Shown: positions 35,068-45,546, counted from the stretch's first letter. The stretch: DNA of 51,951 nt from an uncultured Oscillospiraceae bacterium (GCA_900552945.1 USBI01000008.1:1-51951), one strand, 5' to 3'. Translations and numbers: made by a program. Notes: generated by a model not told the origin, from the sequence alone.

Positions 35068-35514
35068 ATGAAAGTTATTTTGAAACAGGATGTAAAAGGC
35101 ACCGGAAAAGCAGGCGACCTTGTCAATGTAGCGGACGGATACGCACAGAATTTTCTGATTAAACGCGGCCTTGCGGTGGAAGCAAACGCCCAGGCGCTGA
35201 ATGAAAAGAAAGCGAAAGACGCTTCCAAACAGCATCACGAGGCGGTTGAGCTTCAGAATGCGAAAGACATGGCGGCGCAGCTTTCCGGTAAAACGGTAAA
35301 GGTAACCGCAAAGGCGGGCGCAAACGGAAAATTGTTTGGCTCGGTTACTGCCAAGGAGGTTTCCGCCGCGATAAAAGCGCAGTACAATATGGAAATCGAC
35401 AAACGCAAAATCGTTCTTTCGCAGGATATTAAAGGTTATGGTGTGTTTTCTTGTGAGATCAAGCTGCATACAGGAGTTTCCGCAAAGATCAATGTGGAAG
35501 TCGTTGAGGGATAA
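35068..35514 (+). CDS. rplI: 50S ribosomal protein L9
   Basis: Binds 23S rRNA in the large subunit. The 148-residue protein opens [32 protein letters not shown], the universally conserved L9 N-terminal domain. A long connecting helix and the C-terminal domain ([17 protein letters not shown]) follow. AAGGAGGAAC precedes the ATG. It is 2 bases before dnaB, so it is in one operon with gdpP and dnaB. Confidence 0.97.
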   Translation: MKVILKQDVKGTGKAGDLVNVADGYAQNFLIKRGLAVEANAQALNEKKAKDASKQHHEAVELQNAKDMAAQLSGKTVKVTAKAGANGKLFGSVTAKEVSAAIKAQYNMEIDKRKIVLSQDIKGYGVFSCEIKLHTGVSAKINVEVVEG

Positions 35515-35516
35515 TC

Positions 35517-36869
35517 ATGGCTGACACACAAATGCTTTCGCTGGAAACGGGCGCGGCACTTCCGCACAGCGTAGAGGCGGAGCAGTCGGTGCTGGGCGCA
35601 ATTTTGCTGGACCCGGGGTGTATCTCTACAGCGCTTGAGTACATCAAAAGCGATTCGTTTTACTTAAAACAGCATCAGCAGTTGTTTTCGCTGATGATCT
35701 CCATGTTTTCCACGGCAAAATCCATTGACTATGTAACGGTGCTCAACGAAGCGGTTGCCGCGCAGATTTTTGATTCAGAGCAGTCGGCAAAGGTTTATCT
35801 TGCCCAGCTGATGGAACTTGTTCCGTCCACTGCCAATGTGGAGAGTTACTGCCGTATCGTGCAGGAGCGGCACTATCTGCGTTCACTCATGCAGGTGGCG
35901 CACGAGATTATTGACAGCGTTAATGAGTCACAGGGAGATGCGAAAAATCTGCTTGACCTTGCGGAACAGCGGATTTTTGATATCCGTCAGGGGCGGGACG
36001 CAACCGGCCTGACGAAAATCAACGACGTCATTATACAAGCCTATGACCAGCTGCAGAAGCTCAGTTCCGAAGACCGCAACCAGTACCTCGGCCTGAAAAC
36101 AGGCTTTTCCGCGTTGGACCGAATTACGACTGGGCTGAACAAGTCTGATCTTATCTTGATTGCGGCCCGTCCTGCTATGGGAAAGACGGCGTTTGTACTG
36201 AATATTGCGTCTAATGTTGCGAAACTTTCCGGAAAGCAGGTTGCCATTTTCTCTTTGGAAATGTCAAAAGAACAGCTGGTCAGCCGTATGCTTTCCAGTG
36301 AGGCGCGTATCTCCGGCCACAATTTGCGGATGGGTACGCTCAGTACAGAAGAATGGGTTCGCCTTGCTTCTGCTGCGGAAATTTTGTCGCAGACGGAAAT
36401 TTATCTGGATGATATTCCAAGCGCCACGGTAGCGGATATGAAAGCAAAGCTTCGCCGCCTTCCGAATCTGGGGCTTGTTGTCATCGACTATTTGCAGCTT
36501 ATGACCACCGGGCGCCGCAATGACAACCGTGTGCAGGAAGTTGCGGAAATCACCCGTAATTTGAAGATTATGGCAAAGGAACTGAATGTTCCGGTCATCA
36601 CTCTTTCCCAGCTTTCCCGTTCGCCGGACTCCAGAACCGACCATCGCCCCATGCTTTCTGACCTGCGTGAATCGGGTTCGATTGAGCAGGACGCGGATAT
36701 CGTCATGTTTCTTTACCGCGATGCGTACTACAATGACGATTCGGAAGAGCAGAATATAGCGGAGTGTATCGTTGCCAAAAACCGTCACGGTGAGACGGAT
36801 ACGGTGCGTTTGCATTGGGACGGCGCGCATACGCTATTTACTTCATTGGAGAGTTATCGGGATGATTGA
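35517..36869 (+). CDS. dnaB: Replicative DNA helicase
   Basis: Hexameric helicase that unwinds the chromosome at the fork. The N-terminal DnaB domain (LPHSVEAEQSVLGAILLD, about 14-115) is followed by a linker and the RecA-fold domain with Walker A ARPAMGKTA (about 218-226), SLEMSKEQL, VIDYLQLM and the QLSRSPDSR block. At 450 residues it is complete. There is no intein. It starts 2 bases after the rplI stop and ends overlapping the tilS start by 8 bases. Confidence 0.97.
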   Translation: MADTQMLSLETGAALPHSVEAEQSVLGAILLDPGCISTALEYIKSDSFYLKQHQQLFSLMISMFSTAKSIDYVTVLNEAVAAQIFDSEQSAKVYLAQLMELVPSTANVESYCRIVQERHYLRSLMQVAHEIIDSVNESQGDAKNLLDLAEQRIFDIRQGRDATGLTKINDVIIQAYDQLQKLSSEDRNQYLGLKTGFSALDRITTGLNKSDLILIAARPAMGKTAFVLNIASNVAKLSGKQVAIFSLEMSKEQLVSRMLSSEARISGHNLRMGTLSTEEWVRLASAAEILSQTEIYLDDIPSATVADMKAKLRRLPNLGLVVIDYLQLMTTGRRNDNRVQEVAEITRNLKIMAKELNVPVITLSQLSRSPDSRTDHRPMLSDLRESGSIEQDADIVMFLYRDAYYNDDSEEQNIAECIVAKNRHGETDTVRLHWDGAHTLFTSLESYRDD

Positions 36870-38256
36870 TAAGGTACTCGCTTTTATTGAATCGAATCAC
36901 ATGCTGCGTGATGGAGACACTGTTGTCGTTGGATTATCCGGCGGCGCGGACTCTGTCGCGCTGCTTTATTTTCTGGCACACGAGCTCCCACAGTACCGTC
37001 TCCGGCTTGTCGCCTGCCATGTGAATCACCGGCTCCGCGGGGAGGAAAGCGAGAGGGACATGCTGTTTGCTGAACGGCTTTGCCGCAAATTGAATGTGCC
37101 GTTTCACATTCTTTCCTGTGATGTCGGCTCGCTTGCGCGCCGTCAGAAAATCGGGGAAGAGGAATGCGGCAGAATCGTGCGGTACCGTTTTTTTGAACAG
37201 ATTGCGGAGCAGTATCAAACGCGTGATGAAAATCACGCAGAGGGAAAATCCTCTGTACGAATCGCAACGGCACACACCCTTTCCGATAACGCGGAAACGG
37301 TTTTGTTCCGGCTGGCGCGCGGGACCGGTTTGAAAGGATTGTGCGGAATCCCGCCGGTATACGGAAAGGTAATCCGGCCGTTTCTTTCCATTACACGTGA
37401 GCTGGTTGAGGAATACTGCCGGGAAAACCGGCTTGACTTTTTGACCGACCGCACAAATTATGATGAAACATATACCCGCAACCGCATTCGTTTGCGGGTA
37501 ACGCCCCAGTTAAAACAAATCAATCCGTCTTACGAAAAAACCTTTGGAGGTACGCTGGAGTCGCTTTGCGCGGATGAAGACTGCCTTTCAAGTTTGGCGG
37601 AAGAAGCCGCTTTGCGCATTCAGTGTTCGGAAGGGTACGATGCCGCGGCTCTTGCAAAGGAACATTGTGCTGTTCGGCGCCGTGTACTTGTGCGGCTTGC
37701 CTGTGAAAGGGGTGTTTCTCTTTCCCGTGAAAAAATTGCAGAATTCGACAAAATAATCTTGAGCGGAACCGGGAAAATAAATATGGCGGATGACCTGCAC
37801 GCACAGGTCAAAGATGGTGTTTTGTCGTTTGAGGTGGATAAAGCGCCCGCCCAACCGTTTGCTTTCCCTTTTTCTTTTGGCAGGTTGACATTTCCAAGCG
37901 GAACTGCCTATAATATATCTGTTGCGGAAAATTGGGAAAACTCTGGTAAAGTTAATAAAAATTTCTCAATTGCCGTTTTGGACTATGATAAAATAAAAGG
38001 CAATCCGGTATTTCGTTCCAGGCAGGCGGGGGATAAGATTTCTCTGCCGCGCCGAGGAGTCACCAAGTCTTTGAAAAAGCTTTATAACGAGTCTAAAATC
38101 CCATTGCATCTAAGGGACCGTCTTGCGGTGCTGTGCGATGAGGAAGGGCTGGTTTGGGCGGAAGGTTACGGAGAGGACAGCCGTGTGCAGTGCAGCAGCC
38201 AGACCAAACGGTTTTTGCTGATCTGTTCAGATGGCGATGAGAGGGCAATGATATGA
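36862..38256 (+). CDS. tilS: tRNA(Ile)-lysidine synthase
   Basis: Changes the wobble cytidine of tRNA-Ile(CAU) to lysidine, so that AUA is read as isoleucine. The PP-loop SGGADS is at 26-31, followed by [13 protein letters not shown], the [20 protein letters not shown] block and [15 protein letters not shown]. The C-terminal TilS domain ([13 protein letters not shown]...KLYNESKIP) is complete. The ATG at 36862 is chosen because it lies inside the dnaB end (8-base overlap) and matches the family N-terminus; upstream in-frame codons belong to the dnaB region. It overlaps hpt by 4 bases (ATGA). Confidence 0.95.
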   Translation: MIDKVLAFIESNHMLRDGDTVVVGLSGGADSVALLYFLAHELPQYRLRLVACHVNHRLRGEESERDMLFAERLCRKLNVPFHILSCDVGSLARRQKIGEEECGRIVRYRFFEQIAEQYQTRDENHAEGKSSVRIATAHTLSDNAETVLFRLARGTGLKGLCGIPPVYGKVIRPFLSITRELVEEYCRENRLDFLTDRTNYDETYTRNRIRLRVTPQLKQINPSYEKTFGGTLESLCADEDCLSSLAEEAALRIQCSEGYDAAALAKEHCAVRRRVLVRLACERGVSLSREKIAEFDKIILSGTGKINMADDLHAQVKDGVLSFEVDKAPAQPFAFPFSFGRLTFPSGTAYNISVAENWENSGKVNKNFSIAVLDYDKIKGNPVFRSRQAGDKISLPRRGVTKSLKKLYNESKIPLHLRDRLAVLCDEEGLVWAEGYGEDSRVQCSSQTKRFLLICSDGDERAMI

Positions 38257-38792
38257 AAAATGACATTTTAAAGGTTTTAATCAGTGAAGAAGAGCTGCAG
38301 AACAAGGTCGCAGAGTTGGGAAAGAAAATCAGTGAGGATTATCAGGGTAAAAATCTGATGATGGTCAGTGTGCTCAAAGGTTCGGTTGTGTTTATGGCTG
38401 ACCTGATGCGTGCCATCACTGTGCCTTGTGAGATTGATTTCATGTCGGTTTCCAGTTACGGCTCCGGCGTGAAAACATCCGGCGTCGTTAAGATCATCAA
38501 GGACCTCGACCAAAATCTGGAAGGGAAAGATCTGCTGCTGGTTGAGGATATTTTGGACAGCGGCATGACCTTAAGCTATATCACCGGGTTGTTAAAACAG
38601 CGTGGGCCGAGTTCCCTTCGGCTGTGCACATTGCTTGACAAGCCGGAGCGCCGTCAGGCGGATGTTGCCGCGGACTATTTTGGCTTTGTGGTGCCGGATG
38701 AGTTTGTGGTTGGATATGGGCTTGACTATGCGGAAAAATACCGCAATCTGCCGTATGTCGGCATTTTAAAACCGGAAGTTTATTCCAAATAA
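38253..38792 (+). CDS. hpt: Hypoxanthine phosphoribosyltransferase
   Basis: Salvages hypoxanthine and guanine to IMP and GMP with PRPP. The PRPP-binding motif [10 protein letters not shown] is at 97-106, and the ending [22 protein letters not shown] is typical. At 179 residues it is normal. It overlaps tilS by 4 bases and is followed after 39 bases by ftsH. The tilS-hpt-ftsH order is a well-known Bacillota arrangement. Confidence 0.96.
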   Translation: MKNDILKVLISEEELQNKVAELGKKISEDYQGKNLMMVSVLKGSVVFMADLMRAITVPCEIDFMSVSSYGSGVKTSGVVKIIKDLDQNLEGKDLLLVEDILDSGMTLSYITGLLKQRGPSSLRLCTLLDKPERRQADVAADYFGFVVPDEFVVGYGLDYAEKYRNLPYVGILKPEVYSK

Positions 38793-38831
38793 AAAACGGG
38801 CAGCCGTTTCTGTTGAACTGGAGTTGAGATT

Positions 38832-40766
38832 TTGAACAAAAAAGGGAAGAGCATACTCATATACGTCTTGGTGTTTGTGGCGCTCATTGGCGGGTTCATG
38901 TTTATGATGAACATGGTGACTCCCACCGGCGAGCAGATCGCGTACTCCGAAGTTGTTGACTATTTCCAGCAGAACAAGGTAAAAGAATTTGAACTGGACC
39001 TTGGAACAGGGGAACTGAAAGCGAACATTGAAGGGCGCGATACAACACTTGTTTACAAGGTGCCGAATGTGGGCTTGTTTGTGGAACTGGTCGAGCCAAT
39101 GGTCGTTGAATACAACAAGGAACATTTGGACGATCAGATTTCATACAATTATCTGCCGATTCAGGATAATTCCTGGCTGCTCAACTTCCTGCCGACACTG
39201 CTTCTCATTGGTGTGATGATTGTTTTCTGGGTGTTGATCATGCGCCAGCAGGGCGGCGGAAAGATCAATCAGTTTGGAAAAATGAACGCCAAAAACGGTT
39301 TGACTCAGGGCAAAAAGGCGACGTTTGCAGACGTAGCCGGCGCAGATGAGGAAAAAGCCGAGTTGGTTGAAATCGTAGAATTTTTGAAAAACCCGAAAAA
39401 GTTCAATGAGCTGGGCGCGCGTATTCCGAAAGGCGTTTTGCTTATGGGCCCTCCGGGTACCGGTAAAACCCTGCTTGCGCGTGCAGTAGCGGGCGAAGCG
39501 GGCGTTCCGTTCTTCTCTATTTCCGGTTCTGACTTTGTGGAAATGTTTGTCGGTGTTGGTGCGTCCCGTGTACGTGATCTGTTTGAACAGGCCAAAAAGA
39601 ACGCTCCGGCCATCATCTTTATCGATGAGATCGACGCAGTCGGCCGTCAGCGCGGCGCCGGTCTGGGCGGCGGTCACGATGAGCGTGAACAGACCTTGAA
39701 CCAGTTGTTGGTTGAAATGGATGGCTTTGGTGCGAACGAGGGGATTATTATCATCGCGGCTACTAACCGCCGTGATATTCTTGACCCGGCGCTTCTGCGT
39801 CCCGGCCGGTTTGACCGTGAGATCATGGTGGGCTATCCGGATGTAAAAGGCCGTGAGGAAATTTTAAAAGTTCACGCGCGCAACAAGCCGCTGGGCTTTG
39901 ACGTTGATCTTTCGGTCATTGCGAAATCGACGGCCGGATTCACCGGCGCGGATTTGGAAAACCTGCTTAATGAAGCGGCGCTTCTGGCTGCACGTCATAA
40001 CCGGAAAGCCATTATTGAACAGGATATCGAAGAGGCGACCATTAAAGTGGTTGCTGGTCCGGAAAAGAAATCCAGAGTTATCACACCGGCTGAAAAGAAA
40101 TTGACTGCTTACCATGAAGCGGGTCATGCGGTTTGTACCTACTATTGCAAAACGCAGAGCCCGGTGCATCAGGTTTCTATCATCCCGCGCGGTATGGCGG
40201 GCGGCTTTACCATGTCTCTTCCGGAGCATGACAAGAGCTATATGCGCAAGAAAGAGATGCAGGAAGAGCTTGTGGTTCTGCTGGGCGGCCGTGTGGCGGA
40301 AAGCCTTATGCTGGAAGATATTTCAACCGGCGCATCCAACGACATTGAGCGGGCGACGAAGATCGCGCGCAGCATGGTGACCCGTTACGGGTTCAGCGAA
40401 AAGCTGGGAACCATCGTTTACGGGCAGGCGGATCATGAAGTGTTCCTCGGCCGTGATTTCAATCAGTCCAGAAACTATTCTGAAACAGTAGCGGCGGAAA
40501 TTGACGGCGAAATCCGTGAGATTATTGACAATGCGTATGAGCAGTCTGGCGATATTCTCACCGCTCACCGGGATCAGCTCATCAATGTGGCGGAGTACCT
40601 GATCACCCATGAGAAGATTGACGGAGCAGAGTTTAAAAAGCTGATGGAGGGTGAAATCGTTGCGGAGATGGTTTCGGATAAATTTACCGATTCCGCCGAA
40701 GAGACACCTGTTCAAAACGAAGAGGCTCCTCGTGATTTCGGGCCTGAGGGTTACGTTGAACACTAA
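38832..40766 (+). CDS. ftsH: ATP-dependent zinc metalloprotease FtsH
   Basis: A membrane-bound AAA+ protease that degrades misfolded membrane proteins and regulators. TM1 at about 8-27, a periplasmic-side domain of about 85 residues, TM2 at about 114-136. The AAA domain has Walker A GPPGTGKT (206-213), Walker B IIFIDE (261-266) and the SRH region ([19 protein letters not shown]). The zinc protease motif HEAGH is at 428-432. At 644 residues it is complete. The start is TTG at 38832 with GGAG 8 bases upstream. The 40788-40819 hairpin terminates the block. Confidence 0.97.
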   Translation: MNKKGKSILIYVLVFVALIGGFMFMMNMVTPTGEQIAYSEVVDYFQQNKVKEFELDLGTGELKANIEGRDTTLVYKVPNVGLFVELVEPMVVEYNKEHLDDQISYNYLPIQDNSWLLNFLPTLLLIGVMIVFWVLIMRQQGGGKINQFGKMNAKNGLTQGKKATFADVAGADEEKAELVEIVEFLKNPKKFNELGARIPKGVLLMGPPGTGKTLLARAVAGEAGVPFFSISGSDFVEMFVGVGASRVRDLFEQAKKNAPAIIFIDEIDAVGRQRGAGLGGGHDEREQTLNQLLVEMDGFGANEGIIIIAATNRRDILDPALLRPGRFDREIMVGYPDVKGREEILKVHARNKPLGFDVDLSVIAKSTAGFTGADLENLLNEAALLAARHNRKAIIEQDIEEATIKVVAGPEKKSRVITPAEKKLTAYHEAGHAVCTYYCKTQSPVHQVSIIPRGMAGGFTMSLPEHDKSYMRKKEMQEELVVLLGGRVAESLMLEDISTGASNDIERATKIARSMVTRYGFSEKLGTIVYGQADHEVFLGRDFNQSRNYSETVAAEIDGEIREIIDNAYEQSGDILTAHRDQLINVAEYLITHEKIDGAEFKKLMEGEIVAEMVSDKFTDSAEETPVQNEEAPRDFGPEGYVEH

Positions 40767-40787
40767 ACTAAAAGTGGTTGTTTATTC

Positions 40788-40819
40788 ATCCCTGTGCGTT
40801 TGCACAGGGATTCTTGTTT
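40788..40819 (+). terminator. Terminator after ftsH
   Basis: A 10-bp perfect stem (40788-40797 with 40802-40811) with a 4-base loop, followed by TCTTGTTT. The T-run is interrupted, so it may be leaky, and the next gene starts 13 bases after it. Confidence 0.7.
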
Positions 40820-40831
40820 GAGAGGAGCTTT

Positions 40832-41878
40832 ATGAACGAAACTTTCTTTTTGTGGGAGTACCTGCAAACGGTGAAAAAGCCGGTTGTTATATACGGAATG
40901 GGAGACGGCTGTGAAAAAATTGTTCGCGTTTGTGAGCGGTACCGCATTCCAGTTGCAGGGATTTTTGCGAGTGATGAGTATGTTCGTGGGCACAGTTTCC
41001 TAGGCCATCGCGTACTTCGGTACACGGAAGCCAAAGAGCAGTTTGGGCCGATGGTGGTTTTGCTTGCTTTTGCGGCGTTTGAACCGGGACTGGTCGCAAA
41101 AATTCGTGGCATTGCCGAAGAACAGGAACTCTATGCACCGGATGTGCCGCTGTTTGGCGGCGGGTTGTTTGAGCGGGAGTATTTTTCCCTGCATGAACAG
41201 GAGTTGAAAGAGGTTTATTCTATGTTGGCGGATGATACTTCCCGCCATGTGTTTGAGCAGGTGCTGCGCTTTAAACTGGGCGGGCAGATCGATCGCCTGC
41301 TGTGTTGTGAGACGCCGCGCGAGGAAGCGTATCAAAATATCCTGCGGCTCGGACAGAACGAGGTTTATGCCGACCTTGGCGCGTACGACGGGGATACGGT
41401 CTCTGAATTTTTGGAACAAACCGGCGGGAATTATCGCTATATTTACGCCTTGGAACCCAATCCCAAAAATTTTAGAAAACTGCAAAACCGGTATGATGCA
41501 TTAGAGCGTGCCCAATTACTATGTACCGGAGCATGGAACAAAGAAGAGATTCTGACGTTTAACGGAAAAGCTGGGCGCAGTTCAGCGGTGAGCAGTACAG
41601 GAAAAACAGAAATTCTGGCCAAACCTCTTGACCAGATCGCTGCTTTTCCGTTAAGCTATATAAAAATGGATGTAGAAGGCGTGGAGCGGGAAGCGCTGGA
41701 AGGCTGCACAGGGCAGATAAAGGCATATAAGCCTAAGCTGGCGGTCAGCGCCTACCACCGAAATGAGGACCTGTTTGCGATTCCTCTGCAGGTGAAAAAT
41801 TTGCGGGAGGATTACAAGGTCTATTTACGGCATCACCCTTATATGCCAGCGTGGGACACGCTTTATTATTTTGTCTGA
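40832..41878 (+). CDS. FkbM-family methyltransferase with N-terminal Rossmann-like domain
   Basis: A predicted SAM-dependent methyltransferase of 348 residues. The C-terminal half has the FkbM pattern: VYADLGAYDGDTVSEF (179-193), ALEPNPKNF, and IKMDVEGVERE later. The N-terminal half (about 15-120) has VVIYGMGDGCEKIVR (18-32), a glycine-rich nucleotide-binding loop as in sugar-processing fusion proteins. The substrate is probably a sugar or glycan, which is inference. The ATG at 40832 is chosen because GAGAGGAGC lies about 5 bases upstream. Its stop overlaps the region just before galK, suggesting a transcript with the galactose genes. Confidence 0.82.
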   Translation: MNETFFLWEYLQTVKKPVVIYGMGDGCEKIVRVCERYRIPVAGIFASDEYVRGHSFLGHRVLRYTEAKEQFGPMVVLLAFAAFEPGLVAKIRGIAEEQELYAPDVPLFGGGLFEREYFSLHEQELKEVYSMLADDTSRHVFEQVLRFKLGGQIDRLLCCETPREEAYQNILRLGQNEVYADLGAYDGDTVSEFLEQTGGNYRYIYALEPNPKNFRKLQNRYDALERAQLLCTGAWNKEEILTFNGKAGRSSAVSSTGKTEILAKPLDQIAAFPLSYIKMDVEGVEREALEGCTGQIKAYKPKLAVSAYHRNEDLFAIPLQVKNLREDYKVYLRHHPYMPAWDTLYYFV

Positions 41879-41895
41879 TGCAGGGGGAATTTGCC

Positions 41896-43182
41896 TTGGC
41901 TAAAACAAGTGGGTGTAAACAGCTTTTGAAGGCGGGAGCGGCAGAAAAAGAATTTTCACGCCTTTATAAACAAGAAGATGTGACCCGTCAGCGGGAACGC
42001 TACATAACCGCTTTGGAAGAGTTTGAGCGGCTTTTCGGAGCAGAGCGGGAAGTTTGCTTCTTCAGTGCTCCGGGGCGTACTGAGATCGGCGGAAACCATA
42101 CCGATCATCAGCGGGGAAGAACATTGGCCGCGTCGATTGATCTGGACGCTGTAGCGGTCGCTTCTAAAAATGACCGCGGTGTGATTCATATTCATTCTGA
42201 GGGGCATGATGAAAACATTGTTTCTCTCTCTGACCTTGATCCGAAACCGGAGGAGGAAAATACATCGACCGCGCTCGTTCGCGGCATTGCTTCACGTTTT
42301 CAACAGCTTGGGTATACGATCGGCGGATTTGACGCATATACTACTTCTGACGTTTTACGCGGATCGGGCCTGTCTTCTTCCGCTGCGTTTGAGGTGCTGG
42401 TAGGAACCATGCTCAATCACCTTTACAATGGCGGAACGGTTGGCGCCATCGAGATCGCGCAGATCGGTCAGTATTCTGAGAACCGTTATTTTGGAAAGCC
42501 GTGCGGTTTGCTCGATCAGATGGCATGTTCATTCGGAGGGTTGATCGAGATCGATTTTGCCGATCCCGCAGTTCCGAAAGTGGATCAGCTGTTCTGCGAT
42601 TTTACCGAGTATGGCTATTATCTGTGCGTTGTTAACACCGGAGGCAGCCATGCCGATCTCACTGGTGAATACGCCGCTGTACCGGCAGAAATGTCCGGCG
42701 TGGCTAAGGCGCTTGGCAAAGAGGTGCTGCGCGAGGTAAATGAGCAGGAGTTCTTCCGCTGTCTCCCGCAGCTGCGTTCACAACTGGGGGATCGTGCTGT
42801 TTTGCGTGCGATTCACTTTTTCGATGAAGACCAGCGGGTTCCGAAAATGGCAAATGCACTTCGTGATCGAGAGATGAACCGCTTTTTTGAGCTGGTTAAA
42901 GCGTCGGGCGCTTCTTCTGCCTGCCGGCTGCAAAATGTTACACCGCCCGGCAGCACAAAAGAACAGGGCCTTGCGCTGGCACTTGCTCTTTCGGAGCGGC
43001 TGTTGAACGGCAAGGGTGCCTGCCGGGTACATGGCGGGGGGTTTGCCGGTACGATTCAGGCATATCTTCCCGAAGAGATGGCAGAAGACTATTGCAAAGA
43101 GATGGAGAATGTTTTTGGGAAGGATTGTTGTCACCTGCTGAAGATCCGTCCCTGCGGTGGAACACATGTTAATATTAGATGA
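41896..43182 (+). CDS. galK: Galactokinase
   Basis: Phosphorylates galactose to galactose-1-phosphate in the Leloir pathway. The GHMP kinase motifs are present: GRTEIGGNHTDHQ (60-72), the ATP loop RGSGLSSSAAFEV, and the C-terminal RVHGGGFAGTI. The catalytic Asp lies in GLLDQMACS. At 428 residues it is the longer clostridial form with an N-terminal extension. The TTG at 41896 is chosen because AGGGGGAA lies 8 bases upstream; an ATG at 41878 touching the previous stop has no ribosome binding site. galE follows after 19 bases. Confidence 0.95.
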   Translation: MAKTSGCKQLLKAGAAEKEFSRLYKQEDVTRQRERYITALEEFERLFGAEREVCFFSAPGRTEIGGNHTDHQRGRTLAASIDLDAVAVASKNDRGVIHIHSEGHDENIVSLSDLDPKPEEENTSTALVRGIASRFQQLGYTIGGFDAYTTSDVLRGSGLSSSAAFEVLVGTMLNHLYNGGTVGAIEIAQIGQYSENRYFGKPCGLLDQMACSFGGLIEIDFADPAVPKVDQLFCDFTEYGYYLCVVNTGGSHADLTGEYAAVPAEMSGVAKALGKEVLREVNEQEFFRCLPQLRSQLGDRAVLRAIHFFDEDQRVPKMANALRDREMNRFFELVKASGASSACRLQNVTPPGSTKEQGLALALALSERLLNGKGACRVHGGGFAGTIQAYLPEEMAEDYCKEMENVFGKDCCHLLKIRPCGGTHVNIR

Positions 43183-43201
43183 TTGAAATGGAGGTCGTTT
43201 T

Positions 43202-44197
43202 ATGACGATTCTGGTTACAGGAGGTACCGGCTTTATTGGAAGCCATACCTGTGTGGAACTGCTCAATGCCGGTCATGAGGTGTTGATTGTAGACAACCTT
43301 TCCAATTCGAAAATTGAAGTAGTCGATAAGATTGAGTCGATTACAGGAAAAACTGTTTCATTTTTTCAAGCGGATATTTTAGACCGCCGTACCCTGCAAA
43401 GCATCTTTAAGCACAGTGCGGTGGATGCGGTCATCCACTTTGCCGGATTCAAGGCAGTGGGTGAATCGGTAGAAAAACCGTTGGAGTATTACTGGAACAA
43501 CATTACCGGTACCTTGACTTTGCTGGACGCGATGCGCAAAGAAGGCTGCAAAAAACTGGTGTTTTCCTCTTCCGCAACCGTGTATGGCATGAACAATCCG
43601 GTTCCATTTAAGGAAGGCATGCCCACTTCGGCAACAAATCCTTATGGCTATACCAAGGTAATGCTGGAGCAGATGATAGAAGATGTGTGCAAAGCGGACT
43701 CCCAGTGGAGCGCAGTGAATCTGCGTTATTTTAATCCGGTTGGCGCGCATGAAAGCGGGCTCATTGGGGAGAATCCGAACGGTATCCCCAATAATCTCAT
43801 GCCGTACATCAACCTGGTGGCGCTCGGCAAACTGCCGCATTTGAATGTGTACGGCAACGATTATGATACAGTTGACGGCACAGGTGTGCGTGATTACATC
43901 CATGTTGTCGACCTGGCGAAAGGTCATCTTGCGGCGCTTGATTATGCGATGAACCGTACCGGCTGTGACTGTATCAACCTCGGTACCGGAAAAGGAACCA
44001 GCGTGTTGGAAATGGTAACCGCATTTGAAAAGGCAAACGGTGTGACGGTACCTTACAAGATCGTTCCTCGTCGTGCCGGCGACATCGCTTCCGCATACGC
44101 GGAAACTTCCAAGGCGGCTGAACTGCTTCATTGGAAAGCGGAAAGAGGAATCGAAGAAATGTGCCGGGATGGTTGGCGGTTTATCTGTAACCAATAA
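43202..44197 (+). CDS. galE: UDP-glucose 4-epimerase
   Basis: Interconverts UDP-galactose and UDP-glucose, using tightly bound NAD. The Rossmann motif TGGTGFIGSHT is at 6-16, the catalytic YGYTK (Tyr-x3-Lys) near residue 148 is preceded by SSSATVYG, and RYFNPVGAHESG is present. At 331 residues it is normal. A ribosome binding site (GGAGG) precedes the ATG. It follows galK by 19 bases. galT is not next to it, so uridylyl transfer must come from a gene elsewhere or a different enzyme. A 42-base near-palindrome lies after the stop. Confidence 0.96.
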   Translation: MTILVTGGTGFIGSHTCVELLNAGHEVLIVDNLSNSKIEVVDKIESITGKTVSFFQADILDRRTLQSIFKHSAVDAVIHFAGFKAVGESVEKPLEYYWNNITGTLTLLDAMRKEGCKKLVFSSSATVYGMNNPVPFKEGMPTSATNPYGYTKVMLEQMIEDVCKADSQWSAVNLRYFNPVGAHESGLIGENPNGIPNNLMPYINLVALGKLPHLNVYGNDYDTVDGTGVRDYIHVVDLAKGHLAALDYAMNRTGCDCINLGTGKGTSVLEMVTAFEKANGVTVPYKIVPRRAGDIASAYAETSKAAELLHWKAERGIEEMCRDGWRFICNQ

Positions 44198-44223
44198 CGG
44201 TGAAATTACAGGCAAAACAGCGT

Positions 44224-44265
44224 TCGGCAAGTCATCTGAAGCATATGCTGCGGATGATTTGCCGA
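44224..44265. repeat. 42-base near-perfect inverted repeat after galE
   Basis: Centred on AGCATATGCT, with arms 44224-44244 and 44245-44265. Only three of 21 base pairs are imperfect, and two of these would be G-U in RNA. It starts 27 bases after the galE stop and is followed by TTATTTTATG, so it may end the galKE transcript or be a mobile small repeat. I saw no second copy in the window. Confidence 0.8.
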
Positions 44266-44367
44266 TTATTTTATGGGCAAAATGCTTTATATCGCAGTTC
44301 AGGTGGATTTGCAGGTTTGTATTCGGTAAAATGTGCATCTGCTTTTCGTCAACAATTCAACTTTCTG

Positions 44368-44397
44368 TTGCATTTTTCTGCTTGACGGTGCTATAAT
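44368..44397 (+). promoter_or_regulatory. Promoter of the aldose epimerase gene
   Basis: Extended -10 TGC-TATAAT (44389-44397), with TTGCAT (44368-44373) 18 bases upstream of the hexamer. It is 70 bases before the start codon. Confidence 0.65.
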
Positions 44398-44466
44398 AAA
44401 AAGCAAATATCTTTGAAAAGGGATACTTATTTTTGAATTTATGTGATTTTGACAAGGAGCATGCTT

Positions 44467-45546
44467 ATGACAACCATCACAAAAAAACCCTTTGGAACAA
44501 CTTCTACAGGGGTTGACGTTGACCTTTACACACTTGACAATGGCTCCATGAAGGTGAGTATCACCAATTATGGAGGAACTGTTGTTTCCATTCTTGTGCC
44601 GGATAAAAACGGCGATATGAAAGATGTTGCTTTGGGTTATGACACCATTGGCGAGTACCAGACCAGAGGTGGATTTTTGGGCGCGCTGATTGGCCGCTGT
44701 GGAAACCGTATTGAAAAAGGCGAGTTTGAACTCAACGGTCAGACCTATCACCTTTATTTGAACGATGGAAACAACCATCTTCACGGCGGCAAGATTGGAT
44801 TTGATAAAAAGGTGTGGAATGTTGAAATCATGAAAGGTGCGACAGGCGATGAGCTGGAGCTCAAGCTGTTCAGCCCGGATGGAGATGAAAACTATCCTGG
44901 TAACCTGAATGTGACTGTGGTTTATAAATTAACGGAAGAAAATGGTCTTGTAATCGATTATCGTGCGGTCAGCGACCGTGATACCGTCTGCAACCTCACC
45001 AATCACACTTACTTTAACCTTGCTGGTCAGGACAGCGGCAAGAACGTGCTGGATCATAAATTAAAACTTTATGCAGAAAAATATACCGTAGGCAATGACG
45101 AAACCCTTCCGAACGGCATCATTGCGGATGTTGTGGGAACACCTTATGACTTCATTGATTATCATGTGATCGGTGAACGAATCCATGACGATGAGCCTGG
45201 CCTTGTTTCCGCGCACGGTTATGACCACAACTGGGTTTTAAACGGCGCGGATGAGGACGATCATTCGGATAAGCTGCCTATCGCAGCAGAAGCGGTATGT
45301 CCGGAAACAGGCATTAAAATGGCGGTGTATACCAACAAACCCGGCATTCAGTTTTACTGTGGAAACGGCTTGAGCGATCAGGTTATCGGAAAAGGCGGTG
45401 TGAAATATCAGCCGCATGCGGGATTTTGCCTGGAAACACAGTTTTTCCCCAACGCGATGAAACACAAAAATTTCCCGTCGCCTGTGCTGAAGGCGGGCAG
45501 CCTGTATTCGTTTACGACCGAATACCGGTTCTCTGTGGAAAAATAA
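44467..45546 (+). CDS. galM: Aldose 1-epimerase (galactose mutarotase)
   Basis: Interconverts alpha and beta anomers of galactose and glucose, preparing galactose for galactokinase. The 359-residue protein shows the mutarotase blocks LGALIGRCGNRIEKG, LNDGNNHLHGG, LTNHTYFNLAG (catalytic His) and CLETQFFPNAM (catalytic Glu). The ATG at 44467 is chosen because AAGGAG (44454-44459) lies 7 bases upstream; an ATG at 44461 is only 1 base away. It has its own promoter but sits with galK/galE, fitting a galactose role. A strong terminator follows. Confidence 0.94.
   Translation: MTTITKKPFGTTSTGVDVDLYTLDNGSMKVSITNYGGTVVSILVPDKNGDMKDVALGYDTIGEYQTRGGFLGALIGRCGNRIEKGEFELNGQTYHLYLNDGNNHLHGGKIGFDKKVWNVEIMKGATGDELELKLFSPDGDENYPGNLNVTVVYKLTEENGLVIDYRAVSDRDTVCNLTNHTYFNLAGQDSGKNVLDHKLKLYAEKYTVGNDETLPNGIIADVVGTPYDFIDYHVIGERIHDDEPGLVSAHGYDHNWVLNGADEDDHSDKLPIAAEAVCPETGIKMAVYTNKPGIQFYCGNGLSDQVIGKGGVKYQPHAGFCLETQFFPNAMKHKNFPSPVLKAGSLYSFTTEYRFSVEK

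Noticed and set aside
43379..44338. Minus-strand frame of 319 codons over galE
   Set aside because: Antisense to galE. Its end reads through the palindrome, which gives similar peptides on both strands because of the dyad symmetry.
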